This document shows, in pieces, positions 52,859 to 62,226 of a DNA stretch of 64,000 bases. The notes below the pieces were generated by a model that saw nothing but the letters and a program-made list of their open reading frames with translations, was not told the origin of the DNA and searched no databases. Source of the DNA: Rhizorhabdus wittichii RW1 (lineage in GTDB: Bacteria; Pseudomonadota; Alphaproteobacteria; Sphingomonadales; Sphingomonadaceae); contig CP000699.1 of assembly GCA_000016765.1 (NCBI GenBank), positions 1,178,001 through 1,242,000 of the forward strand, written 5' to 3'. The translations under genes were made by a program, and so were the position numbers. Positions within the stretch are counted from its first letter, which is position 1. The number at the start of each line of letters is the position of its first letter.

Positions 52859-54343
52859 CTATTTCGCCGGGCTTTCCACCAGGCTGTGCGTCGGCACCGC
52901 CGAAACGCTCGGCTCCTTCAGGGTCGAGGTCGCGACCGGCTTCGGCCGGGGATCGCTGTCCCAGTCCCAGATGCGGCCATGGACCCGGCGGTAATTGGCG
53001 ACCGGATCGTAGAGCGCGCCGCCGTCGAGGCCGAGGTCCTTCGCCTGCGCGCGCCCCATCGCCGCGATCAGCGCGAAGCCGGCGACATAGGCGTCGCGCT
53101 TCGCCGAGACGAGGGTCGAGCGCGAGTTGAGCAGCTCCTGCTCGGCATTGAGCACGTCGAGCAGGTTGCGGTTGCCGACGCTCTGCTCGGCGCGCACGCC
53201 TTCGAGCGCCAGCTCGTTGGCGGACACCGCCGACACCGAGGAATCGATCACCCCGAGCGCCGCTTCGTAACGGGCGAAGGCGACCCGCGCGTCGGCGATC
53301 ACCGCCCGCTCGACCGCGGTCTGGTTCTCGATCGCCTGGCTCTTGCGCGCCTGCGCCTGACGGACCTGCGCGGCGGGGCCGCCGCCCTGGTAGATCGGCA
53401 CCTGGAGCTGCAGGCTCACCGTCGCGGTCTTGTCGACCTGGCGGACGCCGGCGGCGCCGCCGGCCAGCGTGCCGCGATAGTCGACATAGTCGCCGGTGCC
53501 GACCGCGTTGAGCCGCGGCATGCGCGACGCCTCGGCCACGCCGATGTCATATTGGGCGGCGCGGGTCGCCTGCCGGGCGGAGGCGAGGTCGGGATTGTTG
53601 GTGACGGCGATGTCGACCGCGTCTTCCGAGGTCGAAGGCAGCCCCGGCAGCGCCGGCGGCGTTTCGAGCGCGTCGGGGAATTTGCCGACCACTTCCAGAT
53701 AGGTCTGGCGGCTCGCGTCGAGCTGCGCCTGCGCGGTGCGGAGGTTGGCGCGCGCGCCGGCGAGGCGCGCCTCCGACTGGGCGACGTCGGTGCGGGTGAG
53801 GTCGCCGACCTGGAAGCGGTCCTGGCTCGCCTGGAGATTGGTCTCCAGCACCTTCACATTGCCGGCGTTGAGATCGACGATCGCGGTGTCGCGGATCACG
53901 TCCATATAGGCCGCGACCGTCTGGGTGAAGATGTCGCTCTCGGTCGCCTGCAGGCCGGCGCGGCCCTGCTCCACCCGCGCCTTCGCCGCGCGGATCGAGT
54001 TGCGGACGAAACCCCCCTGGTAGATCGGCACCGACACGGTCGCCGATCCGCCGAGCGAGCGCTTCGGCTGGGTGAAGGCGTTGGCCGACCGCTTGACGAA
54101 CTCGTTATAGGAGCCGGTGGCGCTGACGTCGGGCAGGCCCTGGGCGCGGGCGATGCCGACATCCTCGTCGGTGGCGCGCAGGCCGGCGCGGGCGCCGGTC
54201 AGCGTCGGATTGCTCTGATAGGCCAGGCCCAGCGCTTCGCGCAGCGTGTCGGCCGCCGCCGGCGTGCCGAACCCGACCGACACCAGCGCTGCGACGGACA
54301 CAGTCCAGCGGCCGGCGGCCGCTCCGCGAAGCTTGCGTTTCAC
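52859..54343 (-). CDS. tolC: TolC-family outer-membrane channel
   Basis: A 494-residue type I secretion/efflux outer-membrane protein. The start is GTG 54343, preceded by GGAG; an in-frame extension upstream overlaps the pcm gene and is rejected. A signal peptide (VAALVSVGFGTPAAA) precedes two OEP repeats, each with long coiled-coil helices (AKARVEQGRAGLQATESDIFTQTVAAYMDVIRD and the equivalent near 360-440). It is the exit duct for tripartite pumps. The gene order pcm-tolC-popZ-like is common in this class. Confidence 0.93.
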   Translation of the reverse strand: MKRKLRGAAAGRWTVSVAALVSVGFGTPAAADTLREALGLAYQSNPTLTGARAGLRATDEDVGIARAQGLPDVSATGSYNEFVKRSANAFTQPKRSLGGSATVSVPIYQGGFVRNSIRAAKARVEQGRAGLQATESDIFTQTVAAYMDVIRDTAIVDLNAGNVKVLETNLQASQDRFQVGDLTRTDVAQSEARLAGARANLRTAQAQLDASRQTYLEVVGKFPDALETPPALPGLPSTSEDAVDIAVTNNPDLASARQATRAAQYDIGVAEASRMPRLNAVGTGDYVDYRGTLAGGAAGVRQVDKTATVSLQLQVPIYQGGGPAAQVRQAQARKSQAIENQTAVERAVIADARVAFARYEAALGVIDSSVSAVSANELALEGVRAEQSVGNRNLLDVLNAEQELLNSRSTLVSAKRDAYVAGFALIAAMGRAQAKDLGLDGGALYDPVANYRRVHGRIWDWDSDPRPKPVATSTLKEPSVSAVPTHSLVESPAK

Positions 54344-54359
54344 CTGATCTCCATCCCTG

Positions 54360-55004
54360 TCAGAAGCTGAAGGCGGCGGGCACCCCGAACCCCGGCAGCG
54401 TGGCGGCATCCGCGTCGGCGAAAGCCGTGACGCCGAAGCCGCCGCCCACGCGCACGCCCGACACCAGCCGGGAGACGCCATTGTCGATCAGCGCGCCGAC
54501 CAGGCGGCCGCCGTCGGCGAGCTGGTCGATCAGCGCCTGCGGAATCTGCTCGACCGCGCCGTCGATCACGATCAGCGAATAGGGAGCGCCCTTCTTGCTG
54601 CCCGAGGCGGGTGCCGCCTTGATCCAGGTCGCGCCCGGAACGGCCGCCTTGCCGGCCGCGAGCAGATCGGCATCCTCCTCGACCGCGACGACGCTGGCGC
54701 CGAGCCTTTCGAGCAGCGCGGCGGTGTAGCCGGTCGCCGCGCCGACGACGAGCGCGCTGTCGCCGGGCGCGACCTGCGCCTGGGTGAGCAGGCGGCCCGT
54801 CACCATCGGCGGGTTGAGCGCGCGGCCCGGCGCGATCGGCAGCGGCAGATCGGCATAGGCGACCGCCGCCTTGTCCGCCCCGACGAAGCGCTCGCGCGCA
54901 ACCTCACCCATCGCCGCGACGACGCGCGCGTCGCTGACGCCGGTGGTGCGAAGCTGGCTCACCACCATGGCATGCCGCATTTGCTCGAAATTCTGTTCGG
55001 TCAC
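54360..55004 (-). CDS. pcm: protein-L-isoaspartate O-methyltransferase
   Basis: A 214-residue SAM-dependent methyltransferase of the PCMT family. The N-terminal QLRTTGVSDARVVAAMGEVARERFV and the Ser/Thr region (LPLPIAPGRALNPPMV) fit the family. The SAM motif reads ALVVGAATGYTAALL, less conserved than the usual VLEIGTGSGY, as in alphaproteobacterial homologues next to tolC. It repairs isoaspartyl residues, or is a divergent paralogue with another substrate. Start codon GTG at 55004. Probably co-transcribed with tolC. Confidence 0.88.
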   Translation of the reverse strand: MTEQNFEQMRHAMVVSQLRTTGVSDARVVAAMGEVARERFVGADKAAVAYADLPLPIAPGRALNPPMVTGRLLTQAQVAPGDSALVVGAATGYTAALLERLGASVVAVEEDADLLAAGKAAVPGATWIKAAPASGSKKGAPYSLIVIDGAVEQIPQALIDQLADGGRLVGALIDNGVSRLVSGVRVGGGFGVTAFADADAATLPGFGVPAAFSF

Positions 55005-55192
55005 TGGCTCTACCCGCCTCTGGTGTCTTAGACATACAATACAGTTGAAAGCGCTTCAAGGCTTTATCGCGTCCCCTCACCGCCGCCAAGCGCGATCTCC
55101 GGCGCGCGCGACCCATCCTTCGCCATCGACGCGCGCCGTGTCGATGGCGGTTGACATTCCCTCGCCCTGCCGCCATCTCCCGCGCCCACACC

Positions 55193-55266
55193 GGCCCGAT
55201 GGCGGAGTGGTTACGCAGAGGACTGCAAATCCTTGCACGCCGGTTCGATTCCGGCTCGGGCCTCCA
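55193..55266 (+). tRNA. tRNA-Cys(GCA)
   Basis: A 74-nt gene with encoded CCA. Acceptor stem GGCCCGA/TCGGGCC pairs perfectly; D-arm GGCGGAGTGGTTACGC; anticodon stem-loop AGGA-CTGCAAA-TCCT with anticodon GCA (cysteine); T-arm GCCGG-TTCGATT-CCGGC; discriminator T as expected for tRNA-Cys. Confidence 0.95.
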
Positions 55267-55648
55267 TCTCCCTACAGTCTTTCCGAAAGTCCCGTCCCCC
55301 TATGGGGCACGCCCGCGCGCGTCCGTCGCGACGGGGCGATTCGGCCGATCGGTTCGGAACATCTGGTGGTGGAGAGCGCCGTTTCGCGGAAAAGGCCGAT
55401 CGCCCGTCGGTGGGGGCCAAACGGACGATCGACCATTTTCCATGCCCCGCCGCGTCGATCGTCCCGTTGGGGGTAGGACTTTCGGCGCGACGCGGCGATG
55501 GAGCGCAGCGAACTGCCCGGGCACTGAAACCCAGGCGGGCGGCGGCTGGCAGTGTCTCTCCGTCTCTGTAACCGTTACAGTCGCGATAAGGATTCGCCTT
55601 CAATCGGCGAATGACTTGCAGCGATTTTCACGCTATCGCCTTGCCGGC
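55267..55648. other. non-coding interval with a long inverted repeat
   Basis: A 380-bp gap between tRNA-Cys and the wHTH regulator. Near-perfect inverse arms lie at 55283-55300 and 55469-55485 (CCGAAAGTCC plus CCCCC, separated by two or three variable bases). Between them are a 12-bp palindrome CCGTCGCGACGG (55323-55334) and a GGAAAA...TTTTCC pair (55388-55442) whose flanks also pair through CGATCG. The density of pairing suggests a folded RNA or a small non-autonomous element. No coding frame is convincing. Confidence 0.45.
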
Positions 55649-57436
55649 ATGACGGATGCTCGCGAGGTGACGGCCGATCGGGACGGGGAAGAGGCGGCCG
55701 GCCGGCCGGCGAACCCCGCGTCGGGCGCCGTGTCGAGCCCCATGTCGAGCGATGCCGAGCTGATGCGGCAGGAACTCGATACCGTCATTGCATCGCCCGA
55801 TTTCGCGCGCGCGCCGATCATGAAGCGGCTGCTCTCCTTCCTGGTGGGCGAGACCGCCTCGGGCCGTGGCGACCAGCTCAAGGCCTATTCGGTCGCGGTC
55901 GACGGGCTCGGCCGCGCGCCCGACTATGACGCCCGCGCCGACAGCTATCCGCGCGTCCAGGTCGGACGGCTGCGGCGCATGCTCGACAATCATTATCGGA
56001 CGAACCAGCCGGTCAACGGCCTGCGCCTGACGATCCCCAGCGGCCGCTATCGCGTCGCGCTCCAACCCGCCGAGGAACCCGGCGGCCCGGAAGCGGAGGC
56101 CGCCGCCTCCGCCGCCCTTCCCCAGCGTCCGTTCCAGTTCGGCTGGCACATCGTCCTGCTGCTGGTGCTGGTCGGCCTGGCGGCGGCGCTGATGCTCCGC
56201 GTCCTGCCGATGCGGACGACCGCGCCCAATGCCGGCCGCGAACGGCCGGTCCTGGAGATCGGCGGGACGACGATGGCCCAGGACAGCCCGCTCGGCAAAC
56301 TCGTCCGGGTCACGCTGATCAACGGGCTGGGCCGCAGCGACATGTTCGACCTGCGGCCGCTGCGCCGCTCCGCCGTCCAGGGCGCGAGCGCCGCGAGCGG
56401 CCCGAACGCGCCCGCCGCCACGGCGATGCCGCAGGCGCGCTATCGGCTGGGCGGCGACCTGATCGGCGGCGAGCATCCCCGCCTGTTCCTGCGCCTGATG
56501 CGCCTCGCGCCGGACCGGCTGATCTGGTCGGGCGACATCAGCCTGGGCGACGCCCGCCAGCTCGACGGCGAGACGCTCGAACAGCGGCTCGCGCCGATGA
56601 TCGCCACGATCGGCCGCGCCAACGGGCTGATCGCGACCCATGAGCTGCAGGAAAATGGCGGGATCGAGGCTGCCGGCTATAGCTGCCTGCTGCTCTACCA
56701 CCGCTATCGCAAGGAACGGACGGTGGAGGAGCTTCGCCATGTACAGGCCTGCGTCGAGAAGAGCCTGAAGCGCGACCCCGACAACGCCCAGCTCCAGGCC
56801 GCCGCCGCCCAGCTCGCGATCGAGAAGATGGTCAGCACCGAGACCGACCCGCGCGACCGGCCCGCGCTGCTGCTCACCGCGCGCCGCCATGCCCAGATCG
56901 CCGGCTCGATCGACCCGCTCGACGCCTGGGGCAACGCCGCCCGCGCCCGCGTCGCCGTGGCGCGCAACGCCTGCGCGCAGGCGGTCGGCTTCGCGATCCG
57001 GGCGAGCGAGCTCCAGCCCTATGACCCGGCGCTGCTCGCCGATGCCGGCGTCTATCTGCTCGACTGCGACGATCCGCGCGCCGAAGCGATGATCCGGCGG
57101 GCGATCGCGCTCGACGACGATCCCGAGGGCCGCTTCTACGGGCCACTGCTGCTGCTCGCCATCGCGCGCGACGACCAGGCGATGGCCCGCGAGGCGCTGG
57201 CGCAGATGGCCCCGCCGGTGCTCGGCCGGCACGGCCGCTTCTTCCTGACCAGCGCCGTCGGCTATGCGATGATCGGCGACGTCGCCCGCGCCCGCGCCGC
57301 CTGGGCCCAGCTCGAGGAAGGCAGCGCCGCGATCGCCCGCGATCCGAGGGGCTTTCTCGAACGGATCGGCTATGCCGCCAAGGTCCGCGAACGGGCGATG
57401 GTCCATTTGCGCAACGCGCGCCTGATCGCCGGCTGA
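55649..57436 (+). CDS. membrane-anchored wHTH regulator with TPR-like periplasmic domain
   Basis: A 595-residue protein. Residues about 30-125 (SPDFARAPIMKRLLSFLVGETASGRGDQLKAYSVAVDGLG... RVQVGRLRRMLDNHY) match the N-terminal wHTH-like domain found in some transcriptional regulators and cyclase-like proteins. One membrane helix follows (about 153-173, HIVLLLVLVGLAAALMLRVL). The remaining periplasmic part has TPR-like helices (ASELQPYDPALLADAGVYLLDC). This is the ToxR-type layout: cytoplasmic DNA binding and periplasmic sensing. The start at 55649 is chosen because a longer frame upstream runs through tRNA-Cys. The target is unknown; the histidine kinase gene follows 105 bp later. Confidence 0.7.
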   Translation: MTDAREVTADRDGEEAAGRPANPASGAVSSPMSSDAELMRQELDTVIASPDFARAPIMKRLLSFLVGETASGRGDQLKAYSVAVDGLGRAPDYDARADSYPRVQVGRLRRMLDNHYRTNQPVNGLRLTIPSGRYRVALQPAEEPGGPEAEAAASAALPQRPFQFGWHIVLLLVLVGLAAALMLRVLPMRTTAPNAGRERPVLEIGGTTMAQDSPLGKLVRVTLINGLGRSDMFDLRPLRRSAVQGASAASGPNAPAATAMPQARYRLGGDLIGGEHPRLFLRLMRLAPDRLIWSGDISLGDARQLDGETLEQRLAPMIATIGRANGLIATHELQENGGIEAAGYSCLLLYHRYRKERTVEELRHVQACVEKSLKRDPDNAQLQAAAAQLAIEKMVSTETDPRDRPALLLTARRHAQIAGSIDPLDAWGNAARARVAVARNACAQAVGFAIRASELQPYDPALLADAGVYLLDCDDPRAEAMIRRAIALDDDPEGRFYGPLLLLAIARDDQAMAREALAQMAPPVLGRHGRFFLTSAVGYAMIGDVARARAAWAQLEEGSAAIARDPRGFLERIGYAAKVRERAMVHLRNARLIAG

Positions 57437-57541
57437 AGAAAGATGCGCGACCGGCGGAATGGCTTCCGTTCCATCGGATTGGCGGATAATATGGCGGTCG
57501 CCGTGGGGCAAACGGCATCATCCGGCGTTCGCGCCGGATAA

Positions 57542-58570
57542 ATGGGAGCAGGACCGATATCCGTGATCCTCGAACTTCCGCACCGGTTGGCCGGGCGGAA
57601 ACCGGATCTGGCGACCGACGTCGTGGTGGCGACGGCGGGCGTCGGGCTTGCCGTGGCCGGCCGCCTGATCGTCGACATCTTCGCGCCCGGCGTGCTCGCC
57701 TATTCCTTCGTCTTTCCGGCGGTGATCTTCTCCTGCCTGATCGCCGGCCTGCGATCGGGGCTGCTCGTCACGGTGATCTGCCAGCTCCTGATCTGGTATT
57801 TCGTGATCCCGCCGCAGCGCGACTTCGCGATCGATTTCCCCCACGGCGTCGGCCTCGCTGTCGCGACGGGATCGCTTCTCCTGACCGCCTGGGTGGTCGC
57901 CGGTTTCCGCGCCGCCGCCTTCCGCCTGCGCGAGGAACAGCAACGCCATGTCGAGCTGCTGTCGCTGGCGCTGCGCGAGGTCGACCATCGGACCCGCAAC
58001 AATTTCCAGATCGCCGCGTCGCTGCTGCTGTCGCGCGCGGCGGGCCAGGAGAATCCGGAGCTGCGCGGCGAGTTGCAGGCCGCCGCCGGACGGCTCCAAT
58101 CGCTCGCCTCGGTCTATTCGAACCTCGCGCTGAGCAGCACCAACCTGTCGACGGTGATGCTCCACGAGCATCTGCGCGACATCTGCGAGCGCATCCGCGA
58201 CGGCATGCTGCCCGCCGGCGTCACCCTGAGCGTCGACGCCGACCCGATCGAGGTGCCGGCGCAGACCGCCGTGTCGATCGCGCTGATCGTCAACGAATGC
58301 CTGACCAATGCCGCCAAGCACGCCTTTCCCGAAGGGGTGGGTGCGGTCGCGGTCTGGCTGCGCCCCGACGCGGAGGGGAACATCCTCATCACGATCGAGG
58401 ATGACGGCGCCGGGCACAATCCGGACCGGAGCCACGGCACCGGATCGAAGCTGATGGACATGCTGGCCCGCTCGCTGGGCGCCGAGCTTCAGATCAGCAG
58501 CGGCACCACGATCGACCGCGGCACCCGCTGCGAGCTGAAGGTACCGCGCGCCAGCCTGACGCATGGTTGA
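57542..58570 (+). CDS. sensor histidine kinase, HWE/HisKA_2 family
   Basis: A 342-residue kinase. The N-terminal DUF4118-like part has four hydrophobic helices (about 25-125). The dimerisation/phosphoacceptor helix reads ALREVDHRTRNNFQIAASLL (His about residue 149), as in HisKA_2 kinases. The ATPase domain has N-box NECLTNAAKHAFP and G-box IEDDGAG and GTGSKLMDMLA. No response regulator gene is adjacent; such kinases often act in the general stress response through PhyR-like partners in sphingomonads, which is a possibility only. Confidence 0.88.
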   Translation: MGAGPISVILELPHRLAGRKPDLATDVVVATAGVGLAVAGRLIVDIFAPGVLAYSFVFPAVIFSCLIAGLRSGLLVTVICQLLIWYFVIPPQRDFAIDFPHGVGLAVATGSLLLTAWVVAGFRAAAFRLREEQQRHVELLSLALREVDHRTRNNFQIAASLLLSRAAGQENPELRGELQAAAGRLQSLASVYSNLALSSTNLSTVMLHEHLRDICERIRDGMLPAGVTLSVDADPIEVPAQTAVSIALIVNECLTNAAKHAFPEGVGAVAVWLRPDAEGNILITIEDDGAGHNPDRSHGTGSKLMDMLARSLGAELQISSGTTIDRGTRCELKVPRASLTHG

Positions 58571-58930
58571 GGCTATTCGGACTCGTTCCGGGTTCGACCT
58601 CCCAGCTAGGCCAGAAGCCCTCTGAGCGGCCCTCGGGCGTGGTCACCGCCAGGCCGCCGATCGGTACTTCCATATTTTGAGCCTGGACATTTTTCGAATA
58701 GAAGGTATGTTTACCCCGCTTGCATGGAAGCGGAACGACCCGATAAATGTCAAATATATCCATAGACAGTCCGCAAGATTTCGAAGAACCAGAATGTATT
58801 TTTTCGCTTCGCGACGGTGAGACGGCCGCGACCGGCGCCTGGGCCGGCAGGGCCGTTCACGCCGCCGACGCTGTGATCGATGCCATCGCAACGCCCTAAA
58901 CCTCGGCCCCGGCCGTTTCGCTACCTGACC
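58571..58930. other. interval between histidine kinase and glycoside hydrolase genes
   Basis: About 360 bp. The middle (58660-58810) is AT-richer than its surroundings and may contain the promoter of the hydrolase gene. A minus-strand frame (58494-58763) has no recognisable family. I see no tRNA or repeat. The change in base composition and codon style on either side makes this a plausible left border of an acquired segment. Confidence 0.4.
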
Positions 58931-61900
58931 ATGAGCGACCTCAGGCCGGTGTGGCTGAAAAGGACCGCGCGCGGTCTCGTCGTCCTGGTCGGCCTGGTGT
59001 TGATCCTGCTCCTGGCGGGGTCCACGGCCCTTTGGTTCACGGTGCAAGACCGGTTGAAGACAGCGGACTTCGCGCCGGCGAAACCGCTTTCGTCCTACGC
59101 AGACGAGGCGGCCCCTGCGCCTCGGCCCGCGCCCGCGCCGGCCCCGTTCGACTGGGCCGCGATCGACGCCCCGCCAACCTCGGCCTTGCCCTGGGTGCGG
59201 TGGTGGTGGCCAGGCGGCAACGTCGAGCCGAGCGAGTTGCGACACGAGCTCGATCAATTGAAGGCCGCGAACTTCGGCGGTGCCGAGGTCCAGCCCTTCG
59301 CCTTCGGCGTCAAGGCGGTGACGGACAAGGACCCCGCGGCGCGGGCGCGCATCGCCGCCTTCGACACGCCTGCCTATTTCGCGATCCTGCGCGGCGTGAT
59401 GAAGGACGCCGCCGATCGCGGCCTGCGGATCGACCTCACCCACTATAGCGGCTGGCCGGCGGGCAGCCCCGCCGTGGGGGTCGCGGACGGACTGCAGAGC
59501 CTCGCCTGGTCGGAGCGTCGCTTCCGCGGCGGACGCCAGGTCGAGATCGCCTTGCCGCGCCCGAAGCCCAGCCTCAACGCCTTGCTGCTGGCGGCCTCGT
59601 CACTGATCTCGCCGATGGGCGATATCAGCGATTTCGATCCCTCGCGCGCCCAGTTGCTCAGCGTCCTCGTGGCCCGGCCAAAGGGCGGGGGCCATAGCCT
59701 GTTCTCGACAAAGGACACGCTCCGCCTCGACGCGGCTTCGGTCCAGGTCGTGGACGCTCAGGTGAAGGACGGCAAGCTCGTCTGGGACGCGCCGCCGGGT
59801 CGCTGGGTGCTGGTCGCCTCGTGGATCCTGCCGGCCGGCCAGCCGCCGATGTTCAGCGCGCCCGAGCCGCCGGGCTATGCGGTCGACGTCTTGCGCGCGG
59901 CCAATGTTCGGGCGCACTACAACTACGCCTTCGGCCGGCGCACGGGCCTGGACGCCGAAGCCGGCCATGCCTTCCGCGGGATCTTCAACGACAGCCTGGA
60001 ATTCGCCGTCGATCGCCTGGGTTCCGCCGACATCCTGGCCGAGTTCAGGCGTCGGCGCGGCTACGACCTGCGCCCTCACCTGCCGGTCGTCTTCGTCGAC
60101 GCCGCCGACAGCTTCTATGTGAGCGAATTGCTGCCCTCGCGGAAACCGAACTTCACCCTGGGCGAGATGGATGACCGCATCCGCCACGACTACCAGCTGA
60201 CCCTCTCGGACCTCGTCGTGGAGCGCTTCCTGGACGAGACGCGGACGTGGGCCGCGGCGCGAGGCCTCAAGTCCCGCGGCCAGGGCTACGGCATGGACAT
60301 CGACGTCCTGCGCGCGCTCGGCGCCAACGACATACCCGAGACCGAGCAGCTCTACGCCGGCGGCGGCGAGGCCTTCCTGCGGATGGCCGGATCGGCCGCG
60401 GCGCTCTACGGGCGCGACCTGGTGAGCGCCGAGGCCTTCGTCTGGGCCGACCAGGACTATGCGTCCACGCCCGCCAAACTGAAAGCCGCGGCCGACAAGC
60501 TGTTCTTGTCCGGGGTCAACCACGTCATCTACCACGGCTTCCCCTACGACTGGCGCGCCGGGGATCGCGACCGCTGGTTCGGGGATCAGGGCTGGGCCCC
60601 CTTCGCCAGCGATCCGATGGCCGTCTTCTCGGACAACTATTCGCCACGCAATCCGCTGTGGGCCGATCTGCCGGCGCTCAACGCCTATATCGGCCGTTCG
60701 CAGAGCCTCCTTCGGCAAGGACGCCAGGCGGCTGACGTCCTGATCTACTATCCGTTCCTGGGCTATCGTGCGACGGGCTACGGCCCCGACGAGCTCAAGG
60801 AGCCGCTGTTCCTCGGGGCCTTCCCCTCCGCCGCCCCCGCAGGCCCGCCGCCGAGGACGGGGATGCAAGGAACAGACGAGCGGATCCTCTGGTTGCGCAA
60901 GATGGCGCCGGTGTTCGACGCGCTGAACCGGCGCGGCCTCACCTGGGGCTGGGTGAATGGCGACGGCCTGCGCAACCAACTTCTGCCCGATGGCCGCATG
61001 AGGTCCGGCGCGTCCTACGGCGCCATCCTGCTGGCCGAGGTCGAGGCCATGGCGCCCGAAGACCTCGCCGCCGTCCAGGCGCTGGCGGCGCACAAGGTCC
61101 CGGTGGCCCTGTACGGCCGCACGCCCGTCCGCCAGCCGGGCTATCTGGACGCCAAGGCCGGTGACGCCCGTGTGCGCGCATCCAGCGCGGCGCTGGCGGC
61201 CGCAGCATCGAGCGCCCGGACGCCCGCGGCTCTCGTGGACGCTATCGTCGCGGCGAGCAGGCCCGATCTCCGGTTCGCGGGCCGCAGCGCGTTGCAGCGC
61301 TACTCCCGCATCCTGGCGAACGGCGGCCGGATCGACTTCCTGGCCAATCCCGGCGCCAGCGAGGCGAGCACGCTGATCTCCACCCAGGACCACGCGCAGG
61401 CCTGGTGGTTCGACGCGCGGACCGGCCGAGCGGCGCCGGCCGTGCGGGACGCCGAGGGCCGCATCGCCCTGACGCTCCAGGCCTATGACTCGCGGTTCCT
61501 CATCCGAGGCGTCCCCATGCCGGCCCACCTCGCCTCGTCCGCCATGACAACCAGCCCGGTCACGCGCGCATGGCCGTTGAAGGGCTGGAGCCTGCGCGTC
61601 GGCGGCGACGTCCGAACGTCGGGGCTCTTCGACTGGCGCAGCGACGAGGCGCTGCGCCATTCCAGGGCCGAAGGCGTCTACAGCGCCAAGGTCACCCTGC
61701 CCGAGTTGGCGCCCGGGGCGCGTCGCGGCCTGCGCCTCGGCATCGTTCCAGGCATGGCCACGGTGAGGATCAACGGCCGCGACGCTGGCCGAGCCAGCCT
61801 GCCGCCCGGCGAATTGGACGTCAGCGGCCTGCTGAAGCCCGGCGTGAACCGCATCGAGATCGTCTACCGGCCGACGCTGCGCAACTGGATGATCGGCCGC

Positions 61901-62029
61901 GCGGCGGAGGGCGACAAGCGCGCCGCGGCGTTCCGGTCGCGGACCGAGGCGCTTACGCCCGCGGGCCTCCAGCAGCCGATCAGCATCGTGGAGCATGGCG
62001 CGCCCGACGCGCGCGGCCATACGAAGTGA
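58931..62029 (+). CDS. GH106-like alpha-L-rhamnosidase-type glycoside hydrolase, membrane-anchored
   Basis: A protein of 1032 residues. A signal anchor (RGLVVLVGLVLILLLAGSTALWF, about 13-35) is followed by a Pro/Ala linker and a large catalytic region. PWVRWWWPGGNVEPSELRHELDQLKAANFGGAEVQPF and LRIDLTHYSGWPAGSP are typical of the GH106/glycosyl-hydrolase-2-like rhamnosidase family. Further segments such as NHVIYHGFPYDW and a C-terminal galactose-binding domain (TVRINGRDAGRASLPPGELDVSGLL) fit. ATG 58931 is preferred because the anchor follows at a normal distance; 58880 is an alternative. Codon habits (TAC for Tyr, CTC/CTG) differ from neighbours, suggesting transfer. Confidence 0.8.
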   Translation: MSDLRPVWLKRTARGLVVLVGLVLILLLAGSTALWFTVQDRLKTADFAPAKPLSSYADEAAPAPRPAPAPAPFDWAAIDAPPTSALPWVRWWWPGGNVEPSELRHELDQLKAANFGGAEVQPFAFGVKAVTDKDPAARARIAAFDTPAYFAILRGVMKDAADRGLRIDLTHYSGWPAGSPAVGVADGLQSLAWSERRFRGGRQVEIALPRPKPSLNALLLAASSLISPMGDISDFDPSRAQLLSVLVARPKGGGHSLFSTKDTLRLDAASVQVVDAQVKDGKLVWDAPPGRWVLVASWILPAGQPPMFSAPEPPGYAVDVLRAANVRAHYNYAFGRRTGLDAEAGHAFRGIFNDSLEFAVDRLGSADILAEFRRRRGYDLRPHLPVVFVDAADSFYVSELLPSRKPNFTLGEMDDRIRHDYQLTLSDLVVERFLDETRTWAAARGLKSRGQGYGMDIDVLRALGANDIPETEQLYAGGGEAFLRMAGSAAALYGRDLVSAEAFVWADQDYASTPAKLKAAADKLFLSGVNHVIYHGFPYDWRAGDRDRWFGDQGWAPFASDPMAVFSDNYSPRNPLWADLPALNAYIGRSQSLLRQGRQAADVLIYYPFLGYRATGYGPDELKEPLFLGAFPSAAPAGPPPRTGMQGTDERILWLRKMAPVFDALNRRGLTWGWVNGDGLRNQLLPDGRMRSGASYGAILLAEVEAMAPEDLAAVQALAAHKVPVALYGRTPVRQPGYLDAKAGDARVRASSAALAAAASSARTPAALVDAIVAASRPDLRFAGRSALQRYSRILANGGRIDFLANPGASEASTLISTQDHAQAWWFDARTGRAAPAVRDAEGRIALTLQAYDSRFLIRGVPMPAHLASSAMTTSPVTRAWPLKGWSLRVGGDVRTSGLFDWRSDEALRHSRAEGVYSAKVTLPELAPGARRGLRLGIVPGMATVRINGRDAGRASLPPGELDVSGLLKPGVNRIEIVYRPTLRNWMIGRAAEGDKRAAAFRSRTEALTPAGLQQPISIVEHGAPDARGHTK

Positions 62030-62059
62030 CGCGGCGCAGGCCGGCGCCCGGCGGGGGCG

Positions 62060-62154
62060 TCAGGCCACGTGTACGATCTGGCCGCCGTCCACCGGAAGCC
62101 AAGCCCCGCGATGAGCCGGGTCTCGTCCGAATGGAGGAAAGCAGCCTCCTCGGC
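62060..62154 (-). pseudogene. C-terminal scrap of a short-chain dehydrogenase, frameshifted
   Basis: Reading the minus strand gives AEEAAFLHSDETRLIAG in one frame and, one base displaced, GAWLPVDGGQIVHVA followed by a stop. Together these reproduce the end of a classical SDR (AxFLxSDExxxITGxxLPVDGG). The rest of the gene is missing. It lies between the hydrolase gene and pstB, a sign of deletion at the right border of the acquired segment. Confidence 0.6.
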
Positions 62155-62226
62155 CGCTTCTCCCCTGCCGAATGTGCCAACTATGCCAGCAGTGCCGGAT
62201 ATGCCTCGATTTAACCCGGAAAGACT

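Noticed and set aside
58494-58763. A minus-strand gene between the histidine kinase and the glycoside hydrolase
   Set aside because: It overlaps the end of the kinase gene on the opposite strand, has no good start, and resembles no family.
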